NCBI RefSeq assembly: GCF_047495875.1
Contig: NC_092459.1
Coordinates: 95,281,560 to 95,345,559 of the forward strand
Origin: Pithys albifrons albifrons
Lineage: Eukaryota; Chordata; Aves; Passeriformes; Thamnophilidae
Direction of reading: 5' to 3'
DNA: 64,000 nucleotides
A program made the position numbers and the translations under genes. Positions within the stretch are counted from its first letter, which is position 1. Each line of letters opens with the position of its first letter. Positions 22,931 through 35,795 of the stretch are shown piece after piece. The notes under the pieces are model-generated. The model was not told the DNA's origin and ran no database searches. It saw only the letters and a list, made by a program, of their open reading frames with translations.

Positions 22931-24380
22931 CCCTTCTCTTGATGATTTCTTCATTTTTCAATGGGAGCCTCAAGAAATTACCATTTGCTTCCTCCAAGAC
23001 AGGGCAAGCTTACACCTTAGAAAGATGTGAGCACCTGAAGCTACATGGAAGGGGAGCCCAAACTAATATGGACCTAAACCTTAACAGAAGCCATGCACTG
23101 CTGACATTCAGTCCAAGTGTGGCATGGAAACATCAGATCCGACATTTCCTGCTTTAATAAGTGCTTCATGAATCAAGAAGATGATGTCAGCATGGCAATG
23201 AGGACACAAGCAATTTCTTTAGCATCGCTCAAGCTACAGACAACATTTGAGGAAAAAATACCATATCATCTTCACTTAAAAGATGCTTTCTATAGGTCCT
23301 TGGTCTGGTTTAATAGCATTACCTTTTCTATGAATGATATGCTGTGAAAAATAGAGGAGCTGGTCTTGACATAAGGCATATAAAATACATACTTAATCTC
23401 CAAAGTTATAGCTTCAGTTTAATCCAAAGCCACACTGAGATAAACAAGCCCAACTTCATTAGAAGAAACTAGGCCGTTCATACCACTGGAGCTTAAGTCT
23501 CTTGGGCTGCAGGACTAGGTTCATTTCTGTCTGAACTGGTTTATGTTAAATAGAACATTTTATACAACAATAAATGTTGTGAACCTTCAATGACTACAGG
23601 ATTTTTTCTTCCTATTTGCTTGCTGTGAAAGAGAGGAAACAAATGGAGGAGTTTCCTAATTAGGCCAGGCCTGCACCATCCATGGCGATATCTGCTACGA
23701 CCACAATACCTCAGCTTTTTACATAAGTACTCAGCTGGGCTTAATACAAGTAGGTGGGAAGAACATATATACATCTAGTGCACCTCTCTGAGGAAAATTA
23801 TGGTATGAAATTAGAGTTGCAAAGCCAATTTTAGGCATAACTGACTCCCTCAGCAACTCAGTATGTTGGCAACATGCAAGTAGAGCCTGGTTTTAATTTA
23901 ATGGATTTCAAAATCATGCTTAAATTTTGGTTTTGAAATGAAAGGAAAATCCCACATCTTTTTCTTTTACCCCCACCAACCAGAGAGCTCACTGAAATAA
24001 TAAAGAGAAACGGCACTAGTCATGGCAGCATTTGCCTACTCCAGCTGAGACACTGATGTTTCTATGGATGACTTTCAGCCTAGTGTTAAGGTGAGCTCCT
24101 TTTTATGAAGAGCCATTCTCTTTGGACTGGCTGCAAATCTCCCACTCTTCCTGCCTCAGCTGTAGCTCCACTGCAGCTTCAGCACCAAAGCTGGAGTTTG
24201 TTCCCTGTCATACTAAAACCAGCAGTAACATTCAGCTTTAGTATCATTTAACATTCAAATCACAGGAAGGCCAACAGGACCATCTCGTGCAATACAGTAA
24301 TAGAAAAATGCAGATATGGTGAAGACACTAGCAAAGTTTTCTTTGTGATCATTGTTTAACACTCTAAGTAATTAAATATT

Positions 24381-24403
24381 AATGAAAGTATGCTACTTTC
24401 ATT
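24381..24403. repeat. Perfect 10-bp inverted repeat with 3-nt spacer
   Basis: AATGAAAGTA, then TGC, then TACTTTCATT. The flanking sequence is rich in TAATTAAAT and CAATTAAA homeodomain-type strings, so it could be a dimeric protein binding site or a small hairpin. Confidence 0.7.
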
Positions 24404-27400
24404 TTGTGAGCAATTTAATTCAATTAAAAATAAATGGATCTCCTTGGCTCAGTGGATATACTGATATTCAGCACTGCCCTTAACTTTGTTTCAACAGCAT
24501 TTAAACCCAGCACAGCACAAAGTACATCGAGTGAAATATAGCCCCCAGCTAACATCGTTAACTCTTTGAGTCCCAGCGGCATGATTCTATCACCCTGCTG
24601 AACCAACACAGCCTCTCCCAGGGAGCATTGGCTATGCAGTTTAACTTGCAGGAGCAGTAATTTATACCCAGTGTGTTAGCAAAGATATCTTGCACTGGGG
24701 CACTGTTTTCTTGAAAGGAAGTAATTTCAGAAAGACTTAGCAGGCCTGCATGGGCCTGAATCTACTAGCATGCCATGATTCTGGTTAAGTAATATATCTG
24801 GGAACTTCATGTCACATAATGTAGAACTATTCTTTTATTGCACTGAAAGAGCTGTTTTAGATTCCCTCTGAGCCCATAGGCCATGTCTTTCTGATAATAG
24901 GAGTGTTATCAATGCTTTAATATTGAACTCAAATCTCTGCATGAGAGAGCATCTAAGAGCTATTACTCAGTGCTGAAAGCAAAACCCAACTGTTCTGAAT
25001 GGGGAGGAAAATGCCAATCTGTTGACAAAAAGTTAAACAGAGGTGAAATCTAAACTCTGGCCAACATTTTACAGCCTTAGCGCATTGTTAACTTTTCAAC
25101 TTATCTGTCAGGAATAGGAAACTAATGTTTAAAAACAATGTATTGCTTTTACGGGCAAGGTCAGCATTTGTTAAGATTTCAGGGTTATGCTGAGCATAGT
25201 CAGCCAGAGCTACACAGAAGGAATTGCTTCAGCACCCATGGGCTGAGGTCTTCCAAAAGCAAAAATGTACAAACCAATTTCATTTTCCATTTTTTCCACA
25301 TAGCCAACAGGAGATCTGCTCTGACATTTTTGTTTGGCCTCAGTTTTCACATGTGATAGTACTAGCTGGAGGTTAACAACTCTCAGAAAGGACTGTTGAA
25401 CAAACCGTAGGTAAAAGAAGCAATTGCTGCGTTTTGCTTTTGGGGGAGCTCGGGTTCAGGGTCACTCTGCTCTCTTCCAGGGGCGAGGTCCAGATTTGTG
25501 CGTCTGCCCCTTGGACAATGCTAGGCTTTGTTCGAGCAGCAAAGCATCCTTGCTCAGCCATGCAGTTCCCAAGGAGCTGTGTAGGTAAGATAATACAGGG
25601 GAAGTGGAACAGAGAGTCATTCTCTGTGAAAGAAAGACAAAAGATCTTGTTCAGAAAATGTGGTTCAAGGATGTTTTCCCTATATGCTTTTATATTAAAT
25701 AATCCCACCTTGTACACCCAGAAAAGCATTTGATCCATAGAGTAACTGTACAGACTAGCAGATCATGGTGTCTTTAGGAACAATTCATGTGCTATGTCCA
25801 CTGTACAGCAAACAGGCCAGCAAGAGGGAAAGAAATTAGTTTCATGCAAAAGAGCTTCCAAAACATGTGCTGTGTGTGCTGCCATATTCATGAATTTGGC
25901 TTCCTGACAGGTATAGCCCCTCTCTTTCTTTAGCAGGAAACATTCAGGTGGGCAAAGCTTAACCTTTCTGTGAAAGCAGTAAAAAACACCATGAGCACAA
26001 GTATAGCTGAATTTGTATGGAAAACTCAGTAACAGAGAGGTATTTTTTATCATACACATTGGAAAAAAAATTATCTGCCATAAAATTAAGAATATTTGTG
26101 GGTTATGTGTAAATAGGCAAAAATAAAATGATCTGTGAAAAAAGCAACATAACTTGGATGATCAATCACATAAAGGAGCTTAGACATGCAAATACTCAAA
26201 AATTACCAGCTTTTGAACAAGTTGGATACCTGAGTTTGCTTACAAAACATAATACTTAAATATAATCATAAAAGCCAAACAACAAAAAGGCACAACATGT
26301 TTCATAAATTATTTGAGATGAATTGTTTGACCAGCTCTAGTTGAGGTGTATTTTGTACCTTCTGCCCCAAGTGCTTGGAGACTTCCCAGCTTGTTTCAAT
26401 CTCTCTAAGCAAATGAGAGCCCTCAAGGCTCATTAGGACTATTTACACAGTTCTTAACTGGAAAAAATAGATCTAAAAAAATGAATAAATAAATAAACTG
26501 ATGTGGAGTATGAATGAGAAGTCATGTTTAAAATTGATTTCCAAGTCTCTTACCAACACAGATCTCACTGAGGCTACTTCAAAAAAATAGTCATGGGGAA
26601 AAAACAAAGAAAAGGTGAAGAGAAAATAAATTAAAAATGTGGTAAAAACCATAAGAGTTAAGGCTAGTGTTCATGACAAATCAGAGACACCACAATCAAT
26701 TAAAAAAACCTAAACCAACCCATAAATACAGCTCAGAGAAGAAAGGAATCTGGGGACTTGTCATTTAGTCTTGACTGTCCACAGGCAGCCATTTTTTTAA
26801 TATCTTGCTCATTATTTGTAAAATAAATGTAATGGCATTTTCTTTTTCCTCCAAGTTATTTGTTATATTTCCCTAAGTGTGGGATATCTCTTACTGTGAT
26901 TACTAAGGGAGAGAGTCAGGGACTCTTGTTACGTGGGACTAGAGGAGCATTTACAATTATGTTGATCTCCCAGACATGCAGGTGCAACTACTCATGGCCA
27001 GCCAGTTCCTGCCATCCATATACACATGTTCCTTTGAATGGCAGATTATACCTACCCACCCACCCCAAAATAACATCTATCTGATTAGCATAGCACCTGG
27101 ACCATCCACATTTTCCAGTGCTTTCCACTTCTTGGAAAGCAGGGCCTGGCTTCTAGAAAAGGGAGGGGGAAAATGGATATTGCAATAGAGGCTATAAAAT
27201 GCCAAGTGGCCAATTCAACTGATGCACACAAAAGGAGAGTATCTTCTCATCACATTTCTTCTCAGACCCTGCAATTCTGTCAGCAGAAAAAGGATTCCTT
27301 CTCAGTCCAAAGCAGGTTTCAAGCTGTCATGTTGTATGTTTCCTTCTAAGCACGTTGCTTCTGTCTGAGCCCACTCTCTCAGTAGACTTCTATCACTATC

Positions 27401-29555
27401 AAAGTTTGACTTTCTCCATTGCCTCCATAATGACACTTTCCCAGATTCACCAACATGGGCATCAGACATTTAATACCACCATAATAGAATAGTTTTATTT
27501 TTCTAGCTTCAGTGAGAGGACTACCCATATGTTCTGCTTCTGTAAGGCTTTTAGCAAGGCTTACACGGCATATCCATTGGTCAACCACCTATTTCCAATC
27601 TTCTTTATTGCCACAATAGGAAGAACAGAAAAGGAAGATTTTCATACACCCTCCTTGGCATTTTCAGCCCAACAAGAATGAGTTGCTCTGAATAGAGAAC
27701 TCTAAACTGATCCCTTTGCACCTTGGAAGGCTGATCTGAAGGCTGAGAGAGAGCGAAATGTTTTATACTCAGTGACACCATAGTGGTGGTCTCAGATGCA
27801 CAATCAGCTTCAGCTGAATCAAGAGGAATCATGCATGCAAACCCAAAGGAAAAGTCAGTCTTGCATCCATAGTGTGCACTCTGCATTGCACCCAAGATAC
27901 ACATTTCTGAGCAAGACAAAAGTTACAACAGACTTTTAAATTATAATCTCATCAAGCAGAGTTGACTAACTAAAGAACATTTGCTTGGGGCATTCAGGAT
28001 TATACCCAAATATTCTCCAGGGCTGCAAAATGTAAGTAAAAGAAGTTATTTCTTGTGACTGCATCCCATCTTCAAAGGTCTATTTTAAAAAAATGCACAA
28101 ACTCTGGCCAGAACCTGGACAGAACTCCTCTAAGAAAAGTATAAATGCTACAGATTTTTGCAGTTCAGTCAGAGTTTTTAGTGTTTGCATAGTGTTGTAA
28201 CTGATGGGTTTTGTAGACTCTTTCACTTTGTGGGGCAAGGGTGTTACCTGCAACATTCCCACTACTCCGAATTCCCCTCTGTGATTTCCACATGACTCTG
28301 AAATGTCCAATGCTGAATTATCAGGTACTGCAGCTATGCGATCTCAAACTACTTGCCACTTTTCACTCCAAAGGTATTTCCACAGTGGGTAAATTACTTC
28401 CTATAGATGTAAAGCCTATGGTAAATTTCTTGGAATCCTTTGAGATGACATATGCATAAAACACTCCTTGTAATACTAAAACTCAGATAACAACTGTGTG
28501 AAGCAAAGATTGCAAAAGGAAAAATCTCTGCTTTTTGCCATCTTTTCTCTGTCTCATTGACCCCTTCCTAGTAAAACCACAATTTGGGCACATCTGCAGT
28601 TAGATACAGGGCTTCACCTTCATATAATCTGACAGCTGGAAATGTTTTTTCTCCAAATAGTCCCTTCGAAAACTTTTAAGTCCTCATGTCTGTTCCCTCA
28701 CAGAGTTGTCATTGGAAGAAGCAGCACTCAAAACCTTTCCTTCACTGACAGTGGTTCTTTCCCCTGCTTCTCTTCCCTTCCCTGGGCTTGTTGTGAAAAG
28801 ACACTGCAACTGCTTGAAGGAAATTCTGTTATGTGCTGACATTTACCAGGTGACAACAAGGTCGGGTCAGGTGTTTGATACCCAGGTCTTTGCATGTAAT
28901 TATCAGGTAGTATTACAAATAGCTGAGTCTCAGCACATTTTGAGGGGTTATGATGAAGCAGCTCTTTTACTTGTCTAAGCTTTTTCTCAGGAAGATTTTT
29001 AAAGTGGCAGGTGGAATTTTATTCCTAATCTTATGCCTTTTATGGCCAGACCTGGGGGTTACTTTTTTTGCAACTAAAAATTGTGAATAAACAATGAGTG
29101 GGTTTGTGAGCCCAGAAAGGTGATAGTCAATAATATCTCAGAGTGGTAAAATATTCTATGAGGTTTTGATATTTTCCACCAGATTTCTTCTCTGATGTTA
29201 GCAGATCAATCCCCGTTCTCTAAATCTTCTTAAAACCTCAAACGAGTGCTGCTTTCAACTCTTGAAAGAAAAAGCTATCCACTTTCTAGTTTTTTCTTCT
29301 ACATCCAGAAAACAGCCCAACAGAAGCTTCTTAAATCAACGTGAAGCTTCACTTGGGATTAGAGTATCAGTCAGTGGATCTGACCAGACCGGAGTTAAAT
29401 TACATTTCAAAAAAACATTTTAAATACTACAATCGCTATTTCTGAGTCTGTTTGCACAGATTTCAGTCTGTTTGGCTGTCTTTTAAGCTCAAAACCTTGC
29501 CATCACTGCAAAGTTGCCGTCTTAAATGTAAATCTAATATAAATATTTTCCAATA

Positions 29556-29612
29556 GAGGGAAGAAGAAGAAGAAAAGGGGGAGCGGGAGGGGGGGGTGGA
29601 GGGGTGGCGGGG
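29556..29612 (+). other. G-rich homopurine tract with G-quadruplex potential
   Basis: GAA repeats pass into runs of G (GGGGG, GGG, an eight- or nine-G run, GGGG, GGGGG) over about 55 nt. It abuts the CpG island. Such tracts are common at promoter edges and can form G4 or triplex structures. Confidence 0.65.
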
Positions 29613-29689
29613 GCACCTACCAAAAAAAACCCGCAAACAAACAAGAAAAGAAAACCCCAAAAAAACTTTCTAAATTGCGCTGGGAGCTT

Positions 29690-29885
29690 TGAAAGCGATC
29701 CCGCGGGCTGGTTCTTGCCGCCGTGCTTTGCATTTCCCGGCCGGCGGGCGCCGAAACCAGAGGCTCACTGACACCCAGCGGCTGTCGCGGAGAGCGCAGC
29801 GCCCGCTCCGGCCTCGCACCGCCCGCGAGGAGGCGGATCGCGGCGGGGAGGGAGCAGGGATGCCCTGAATCGGGGGGTGCCATGC
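29690..29885. promoter_or_regulatory. CpG island, candidate promoter
   Basis: About 25 CpG dinucleotides fall in roughly 190 bases, with many CGCG/GCGG strings, while the flanking tens of kilobases are almost CpG-free. It lacks a clear TATA box, as expected for a CpG-type promoter. No conserved protein is read from it: ORFs at 29723-29911 (+) and 29617-29883 (-) are compositionally driven and match no family I know, and neither resembles the first exon of SMYD2. A non-coding RNA start or an unmethylated enhancer island are the likely roles. Confidence 0.7.
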
Positions 29886-29967
29886 ACTCTAATAAAAAGT
29901 TTCTTACTTAATCTCATTATTTGCTTATTACTACCAGTGCTACTGCAAGATGACCGGTTCTTGCAAG
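29750..29967 (+). ncRNA. Possible first exon of an unannotated transcript
   Basis: A strong 5' splice donor, CAAG|GTAATG, lies at 29967/29968, about 90 nt after the CpG island. An exon starting within the island (start approximate) and ending at this donor would be around 200 nt. The only ORF is short and unlikely to code, so a lncRNA is the simplest reading. Downstream exons could not be identified. This is inference from a CpG island plus one splice site. Confidence 0.3.
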
Positions 29968-32900
29968 GTAATGAACATCCATCTCTCCCTCCCTGGGCGA
30001 TGTACTAGGTGCTTTTCAAGACCAGAGTCCAACAGGAAAAACTAACCAACAAGGGAAAGTATTCACACTGCCCAAAGCACATTGCAGTATTTTCCTTCCT
30101 AAAGTCTTTATTTTAAAAGGTTTTGAAGTCCCAGAGAGCAGTATCCTTTTTAATTCACACAAATACCAGTTACCCACACACCAGAGGAATATGCTCTGTA
30201 GAGCCGTTGTACTCCTGATCCCCTGGGTGTGTGTGCCTGTGATTATGAGGGCAAAGATATTTCAGGGAAGCAGCTACTGATCATCTGAGAAAAAATATTA
30301 GAGTAGGAATTGGAAGTAGGGGTAAGAAAAACGGAGGAGGCAGAAGCCAAGAGAAAAAAAATACATAAAACCAGACAAAATATTCAACCTCCACCCCTCT
30401 GAATATTATAAAAATGAGGCAAAAGAATTTCATGTAGAAAAGAGATGAAGCAGCCACAGAAGCTGAGTATCCAGTGCCCTAAAGAAGCCCAGATAAATCT
30501 GCCTTAGCCTTTGGTGTCAAATACCTGAGCTGCTCCACTGAACATCCTTTTACTCTGAGGATGTCCTGGTTGAAGGATTGTGTCTGTCTCAATACTAGTA
30601 AAAAACTAAAAATGGCAACACGCTCCTGGAGCTGTAGGGCTGGATGCCCAACCAAGCACATGTTGATACATCTCTAGCAAAGACAAAAGATGTCTCCAAA
30701 GTGAAGGTGGGTGTAACTGTGCTTATGTCCAAGATTAACATCCTGTCTTTACATCGTGCATACAGTCCACAGCAGTGATCAGCACATGCTTCTTTAGATA
30801 TTGGGAATCCTGCCGTGCTCAGCACCACAGTTTCTGAATGCTTTATAAATATTAAAGGAATAAGGAAGAATTAGTGTCCCCATACAAACTCTTAGTTCTG
30901 TCCTCCAGATTTTGAAATCTGTATTCTTTTACTTGAAGCACTACAAGGAGGAATTTCCTATTTTATTTTAGACTTGGGAGTGTTGGGTAGAAAAGATTTA
31001 GTTTTCATTTTCCCTGTAGTTTGTATGTATGACACTAACAGTAGCAGTGTATGCTGCTGGTTTGAAAATCACTTACATGACCCTGACTTGTAACAGGTCT
31101 GTGGCCATTTACATCTCTTCAGTTTCCCCATGCTGGGCACCATGCAGCTGCTGAACACTTCACAGGACACACAGGAATATCCTTAGAGTAAATGTAAATT
31201 TGCCATTAGCAGCTGGAGGTGCAAGGTGTCTAAAACAGGGCTGAGCTGGTCCAATGCAGCCCAAAAGACTGCAGAACATGCACTGGTCACAGTGTGATTT
31301 GATTTCCTTGCATGGGTTTTACGGCTTATCTTCAGATGCTATGGTCAACTTTTGCAACTGTTGGGAGGAGGATTTTTCCTTCCACAAGATCTGGAGTGAC
31401 AGCCCCATGTGTGATACTAACTTTCTGACAGAAAATTCCTTCACTCTCTCTTCAATGAGTGTTCCAGCAGGACAAGAGAATCTGTAGACAACGTATTCCA
31501 GAAATTTTGATAGACAAATAATCTAAAAAATGTGGGATGCAGCCCTAGGTTAAATAAAGCAATTATTTTGTTTGTTTTGGAGAAAATAATTCCCTTTTTC
31601 TCTTCTTTAGCAGTTTGCATTTGAATAGGTGGATCTGTTCTTTACATTACTTTTGAGAGCCTGCATTTCCCAAATTCCTATCACACCACTGGGCTTTCAA
31701 GGACAGGAGGAAAGCCAAAACATTTCCATCTAATGCAAACATGGATTACTGGAAGGATGTTCTCATTTTTTAAAAATGTACTGGGAGCAAGAGCCAGGTT
31801 TGCTAGCATCAGGTTTTCTATGCAAGCCATTGCCTCCTTGGCTTGCTGCATGTAGAGGAAGAAAACTTCACCAAAAGGAAAGGGCAGAAGTCACTGGAAT
31901 GCCACAACATTCAAAGAGAGCTAAGTAAAGTGCTATGGAGCAGGCAGGCACACCCACAGCAGCTGCAAGGAGAGTTAGCACACTGTCTCACAGTGAAATC
32001 ACACACACTGATGGCTGGAGGCCCTTTCCCATCAGTCTCCTGTTAGTCAGCATCCTATCTTTATCCAAGAAAGAACTTCTCCAAAGTAAAAGACCCATAG
32101 CAAGGAGGGAAGATATTTAATACCTCTTATGCTAGCAGAGTTGAGATTTCAGCTGCGACTATCCCCAGGCATTCCAAGTTTCCAAATGTCCCAGGTATGC
32201 TTCCAGGAGGCATCTTCAGTTCCAGGAAGCAAACCTCTGTGGTAGCAAATCCAGTGTCCAAAGCACATCTTGCTTAGAGTTTAGATGGAAATTTCATGTC
32301 AACCTGAACTGTTCTTCCAGCCAATGGATACAACAAAGTCCGAAGAAGTACTGATGACTTGAATGTTGTCACTGTGTGTGTATACGTATGTATACGCAAA
32401 ATATATATACATAAAAAGATATTGTCTCAACTTGTCTCTTCCTCTGCTCCCAGAAGTTTAGGGGATCTGGGGAGCTAGTCAAACAAAAAGTGAGAAATCT
32501 CAGAGCATGCTGCTGATACTCCATCCCTGCAGAACTCATTACATGCCAGTTGCTCTACTTAGGGTGGATTGGGAGGGGGGTTTATTAGAGAGAAAAAGTA
32601 CAGAGTAAAGTTAAGCATTTTTTTTTCCTTCTAACTGCTGTCCTTTTATCTGCTCTCCTTCTCATGTTTCTGGGCTTTTTTTTCCTTCTTTCTTCTCCTT
32701 CATCCTATGGAAGTCGTACTGAATGCTGATGAGATAATAAATGGTCCAACTCCGGGCAATCATTTGTGGGTAATTAGTTCAGCTACTGAACTTGTAAGAG
32801 TCTTTTTTTTTCACCTGCCCAGCCATAAAACTTGGGTGGTTAGTTACCCCACTACTTCCCTTTGGGGAAGGGACACTCAGAAATACAAGTACCTGAGCTC

Positions 32901-35695
32901 CTGGATACATTCTGCAATCTCTAATTAAGCCTAGTCCTGACCTAGATATTTATTATTTTATTTACTTTATGAAATTCCTTACTTACACCAAGACCCGAAT
33001 GTTGCATCCCAGTAGGATTAAATTTGGGATTTGTTCTAAGCTTCTGTGCACCATCACACCCAAGATGCTGATAGCTTCAAAACAATTGGAATAGCATTAC
33101 TTTAGGGAACTTGGGGGATGCCCGTTTTCGGTTTCAGAATAATCATTTCAAAATTTGCCTTGGAAGGAAAATCATGGCATTTGGTTTAATGAACCTGACA
33201 GGAAAGCTTCCAGCTTTCCCCTTTCCCAGGATACTCAGCCTCCTCTCTGCCCACCAAAGCCAGGGGTGTCAGGGTGCGCAGGGTTCCCAACCACGCAGCT
33301 GGAAGCTGTGTTCTCATGAGCACTGGGCTTTTGCAGCTCGCAGCCTTGTGATGAGGAGCTTGTAAGCCTTAGGACTGATGAACCTGAAGCAAGCATCCTT
33401 GGAGCTGAAGGTCTTGAGGGATCCAACTCCAAAGTGTCTAAGGGATGGAGAAGGCCTGAGTCCGTGGATGCTGGAAGCACACCAGGTGAAGCAAGGTCTG
33501 CACTGGCAGACGGGCAGCTTTGCAGGGGAACCTTTGCCTGTATTTTTCTGGCAGCTCCCCAGACTTGCCCAGTTCCAAGAAACACTCTATTTCCAACAAT
33601 TTGGCTTTTCCTGACAAAGATATCTTCCATCTGAGAATTCCTCACTGGCTCTGGTGTACCCTCAGAGCTTCAGGGTTGACCTCTGGTGAAGTGAGGGGTG
33701 ATTTGGGGTTTTGGATGTATAATTAACTTCTTCATGGCAGAACTTCTGTGTAGGCAAATTATGGGGGCTTTGTGCCTTTCCCTCTAATGACGGCCACTAT
33801 CAAATACAGAACATGGAATTATATAAACCAACCATTTGTTTGCTCTGGTATTGGCAATTCATATTTGCTACTTCTTAGACTCAAAAATAAAGCACCCTGG
33901 AAACACACAGAGTTTATCAGGCAGTACTGCACTTCACACATCAGTGAAGGAAGGACACAGTCACATTTCTTCCTCCTCACAGATCATCTTCAGGAAGTTT
34001 TGGTTTAAATCTTCATTTTGTAGTCCCAGTCTTTTTTTTTTTCTCTCTCCTCTTTAAGTCACCTTGGGTGACAGATGTCAGTAGGCCTCAAAGACCCGCT
34101 TGGATAAATCGGTAAATAATATTCATTAAATAGTACGTGGCAGCATATCCTGCTTTTCTTTTTATCTGTCCTAACAATACCAGATTCCTCGTCCCTGAGA
34201 CTCACATAAAGCCCATGACAGAGGGTTCACATTCAAACTCCAATCAGCAATTCACAAACTAACACAGAATGATCTAGCTGATTTCACTAGGGACCTCCAT
34301 ATGGTGATGAAATTTATTCTGAGCCATGTTTAGGTTTTGTAGTTGTGAGCACCATACACAAACCCGGAGAGAAACTGAGATTTTTAAATCTGGGCTGAGA
34401 ATTTACTAATACAGTTCCTACTGAAATAAATGAATGCTGTTTGCCCTCAAAATCTCAGTCATCCTAGAAGTCAGGCAGAGTCCTCTATCCTGGGTGTTTA
34501 TTTCTCAATCAAAATAAGTATAATCTCTTTCAGCTTTTTAAGTCTACAACAATTTCCCAGTGCATACTTTTTTACAGTACTTTTGCTGTTGTATCCTGGA
34601 GGTGGATATGCCTTCACCATATTTTTAACCTATAAATCATTCAGTGGGATTTAATTTTCAAAAAGTAGTAATAGGGAATTTATATTCCCCAACTCTTTGA
34701 AGCATGTAACAAATATGCAATTTATAGTATGGTACAGATGAGACGTTTGTGTAGACTGTCCTCAAAACAAAATAATACTCCAGATATATTCTACTTTTTC
34801 TCCCTACAATTTGAAAAATGCATTGATTTTTTTCTTTCATTTTTGCCTGTTTAAGTACAGGACTAGAGTTGGTTTTTTCTGTATTTTTCCCTTCAGACAG
34901 CATATTTTCCTGATGGAACTCCCCTCCCCCCAAAACACAATGTGCTTTTCTGATTTACCAGCTCTAGCATTTTCTCAACAATCATGTGAGCAAGAGCAAG
35001 GACTGAATATTTTTAGACACTAGAACTAAGCAGATGGTGAAGGATGTAGAAGATCAATAACTCTGGGTTTTTTGAAGTTTACATTTCTGCTTATTTCAGT
35101 GTATTTCAAAATGCAACAGGAAGAATATAAAACTTCATAGAATGAAACGTGAGGAAGCTGCTCTGGCCTAGGTGCCCTGTATGAGAACATTTTTCCAGCC
35201 ATTCTTTGAAAGCAAGCCATGCACTTGCTCCAGCTTTAATTGTGAACTCTCGTTTTGTTAATCTAATTGTACTCATGTTGCTGTTTAGTAAAAGGTCTTG
35301 GACAGATGTATACTCATCTGACATTCTTCCAAGCATGTCTGCATGGTCAAACTTGAAAGGTTTTTGGGAGCTGAAAGTCATCCCATCAGGAATCAGAAAC
35401 AACACCATCTGCTTTAGGTGACTAAGCACATGTCAAGAATAGTCATCTCCCTCCTTCTGGGCTCAAGCCTCTGTGCTCCCCCTGGGCTTTCACCATGGAC
35501 CAGCTGCCCTTCAGAGATGCAGAGGAAGGGGAAACTATAAAAAAAGTCCTGGCTGCAACACAGTTTTCACTACTACTTAAGGAGCCTGCGAACTTAACTG
35601 AAAACAGGGTGGAATCAGGCAGATGCTCAAAAGCTGGTGGCACAACACTGGAAATGTGTTGTCCTGACTGAAAGTAGGGGCACTTAAGAGGAGAA
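29968..35695. other. Intergenic (or intron of the putative transcript), no gene seen
   Basis: ORFs at 33235-33645 (-) and 33378-33614 (+) overlap on opposite strands in a locally GC-richer stretch and are judged to be chance. A short TATACGTATGTATAC and TA repeat lies at about 32378-32414. Confidence 0.6.
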
Positions 35696-35699
35696 ACCA

Positions 35700-35795
35700 G
35701 TGTCTTGTTTTGTGACCTTGAGTAAGTCTCTCTGTCCCTCTTCACCATCACTTCTCAGCTACAGAATGGGGCTGCGCAACCTCATTTCTGTCTCC
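35700..35795 (+). repeat. MIR-like SINE remnant
   Basis: TTGTGACCTTGAGTAAGTC, then TCTCTGTCCCTC, then CAGCTACAGAATGGGGCTG and CCTCATTTCTGTC parallels the MIR core (GTGTGACCTTGGGCAAGT, CTCTCTGTGCCTC, CATCTGTAAAATGGGGAT). This is the clearest ancient SINE in the window. An ORF on the opposite strand (35443-35751) overlaps it and is not a gene. Confidence 0.6.

Larger units (their letters stand above)
19833..29555. other. Intergenic, no gene seen
   Basis: Nearly 10 kb of non-coding DNA. I note a possible LTR-like tail near 20520-20594, a candidate regulatory block at 22500-22930 and a perfect palindrome at 24381-24403. ORFs up to 126 aa (20834-21214) lack domains, splice context and coding composition. 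Confidence 0.65.

Noticed and set aside
29617..29883. 88-aa minus-strand ORF and 62-aa + ORF in the CpG island
   Set aside because: P/A/R/S-rich reading of GC-rich DNA ending in homopolymer-encoded residues; no family match.
35443..35751. 102-aa minus-strand ORF
   Set aside because: Overlaps the antisense of a MIR-like SINE remnant and has no domain.
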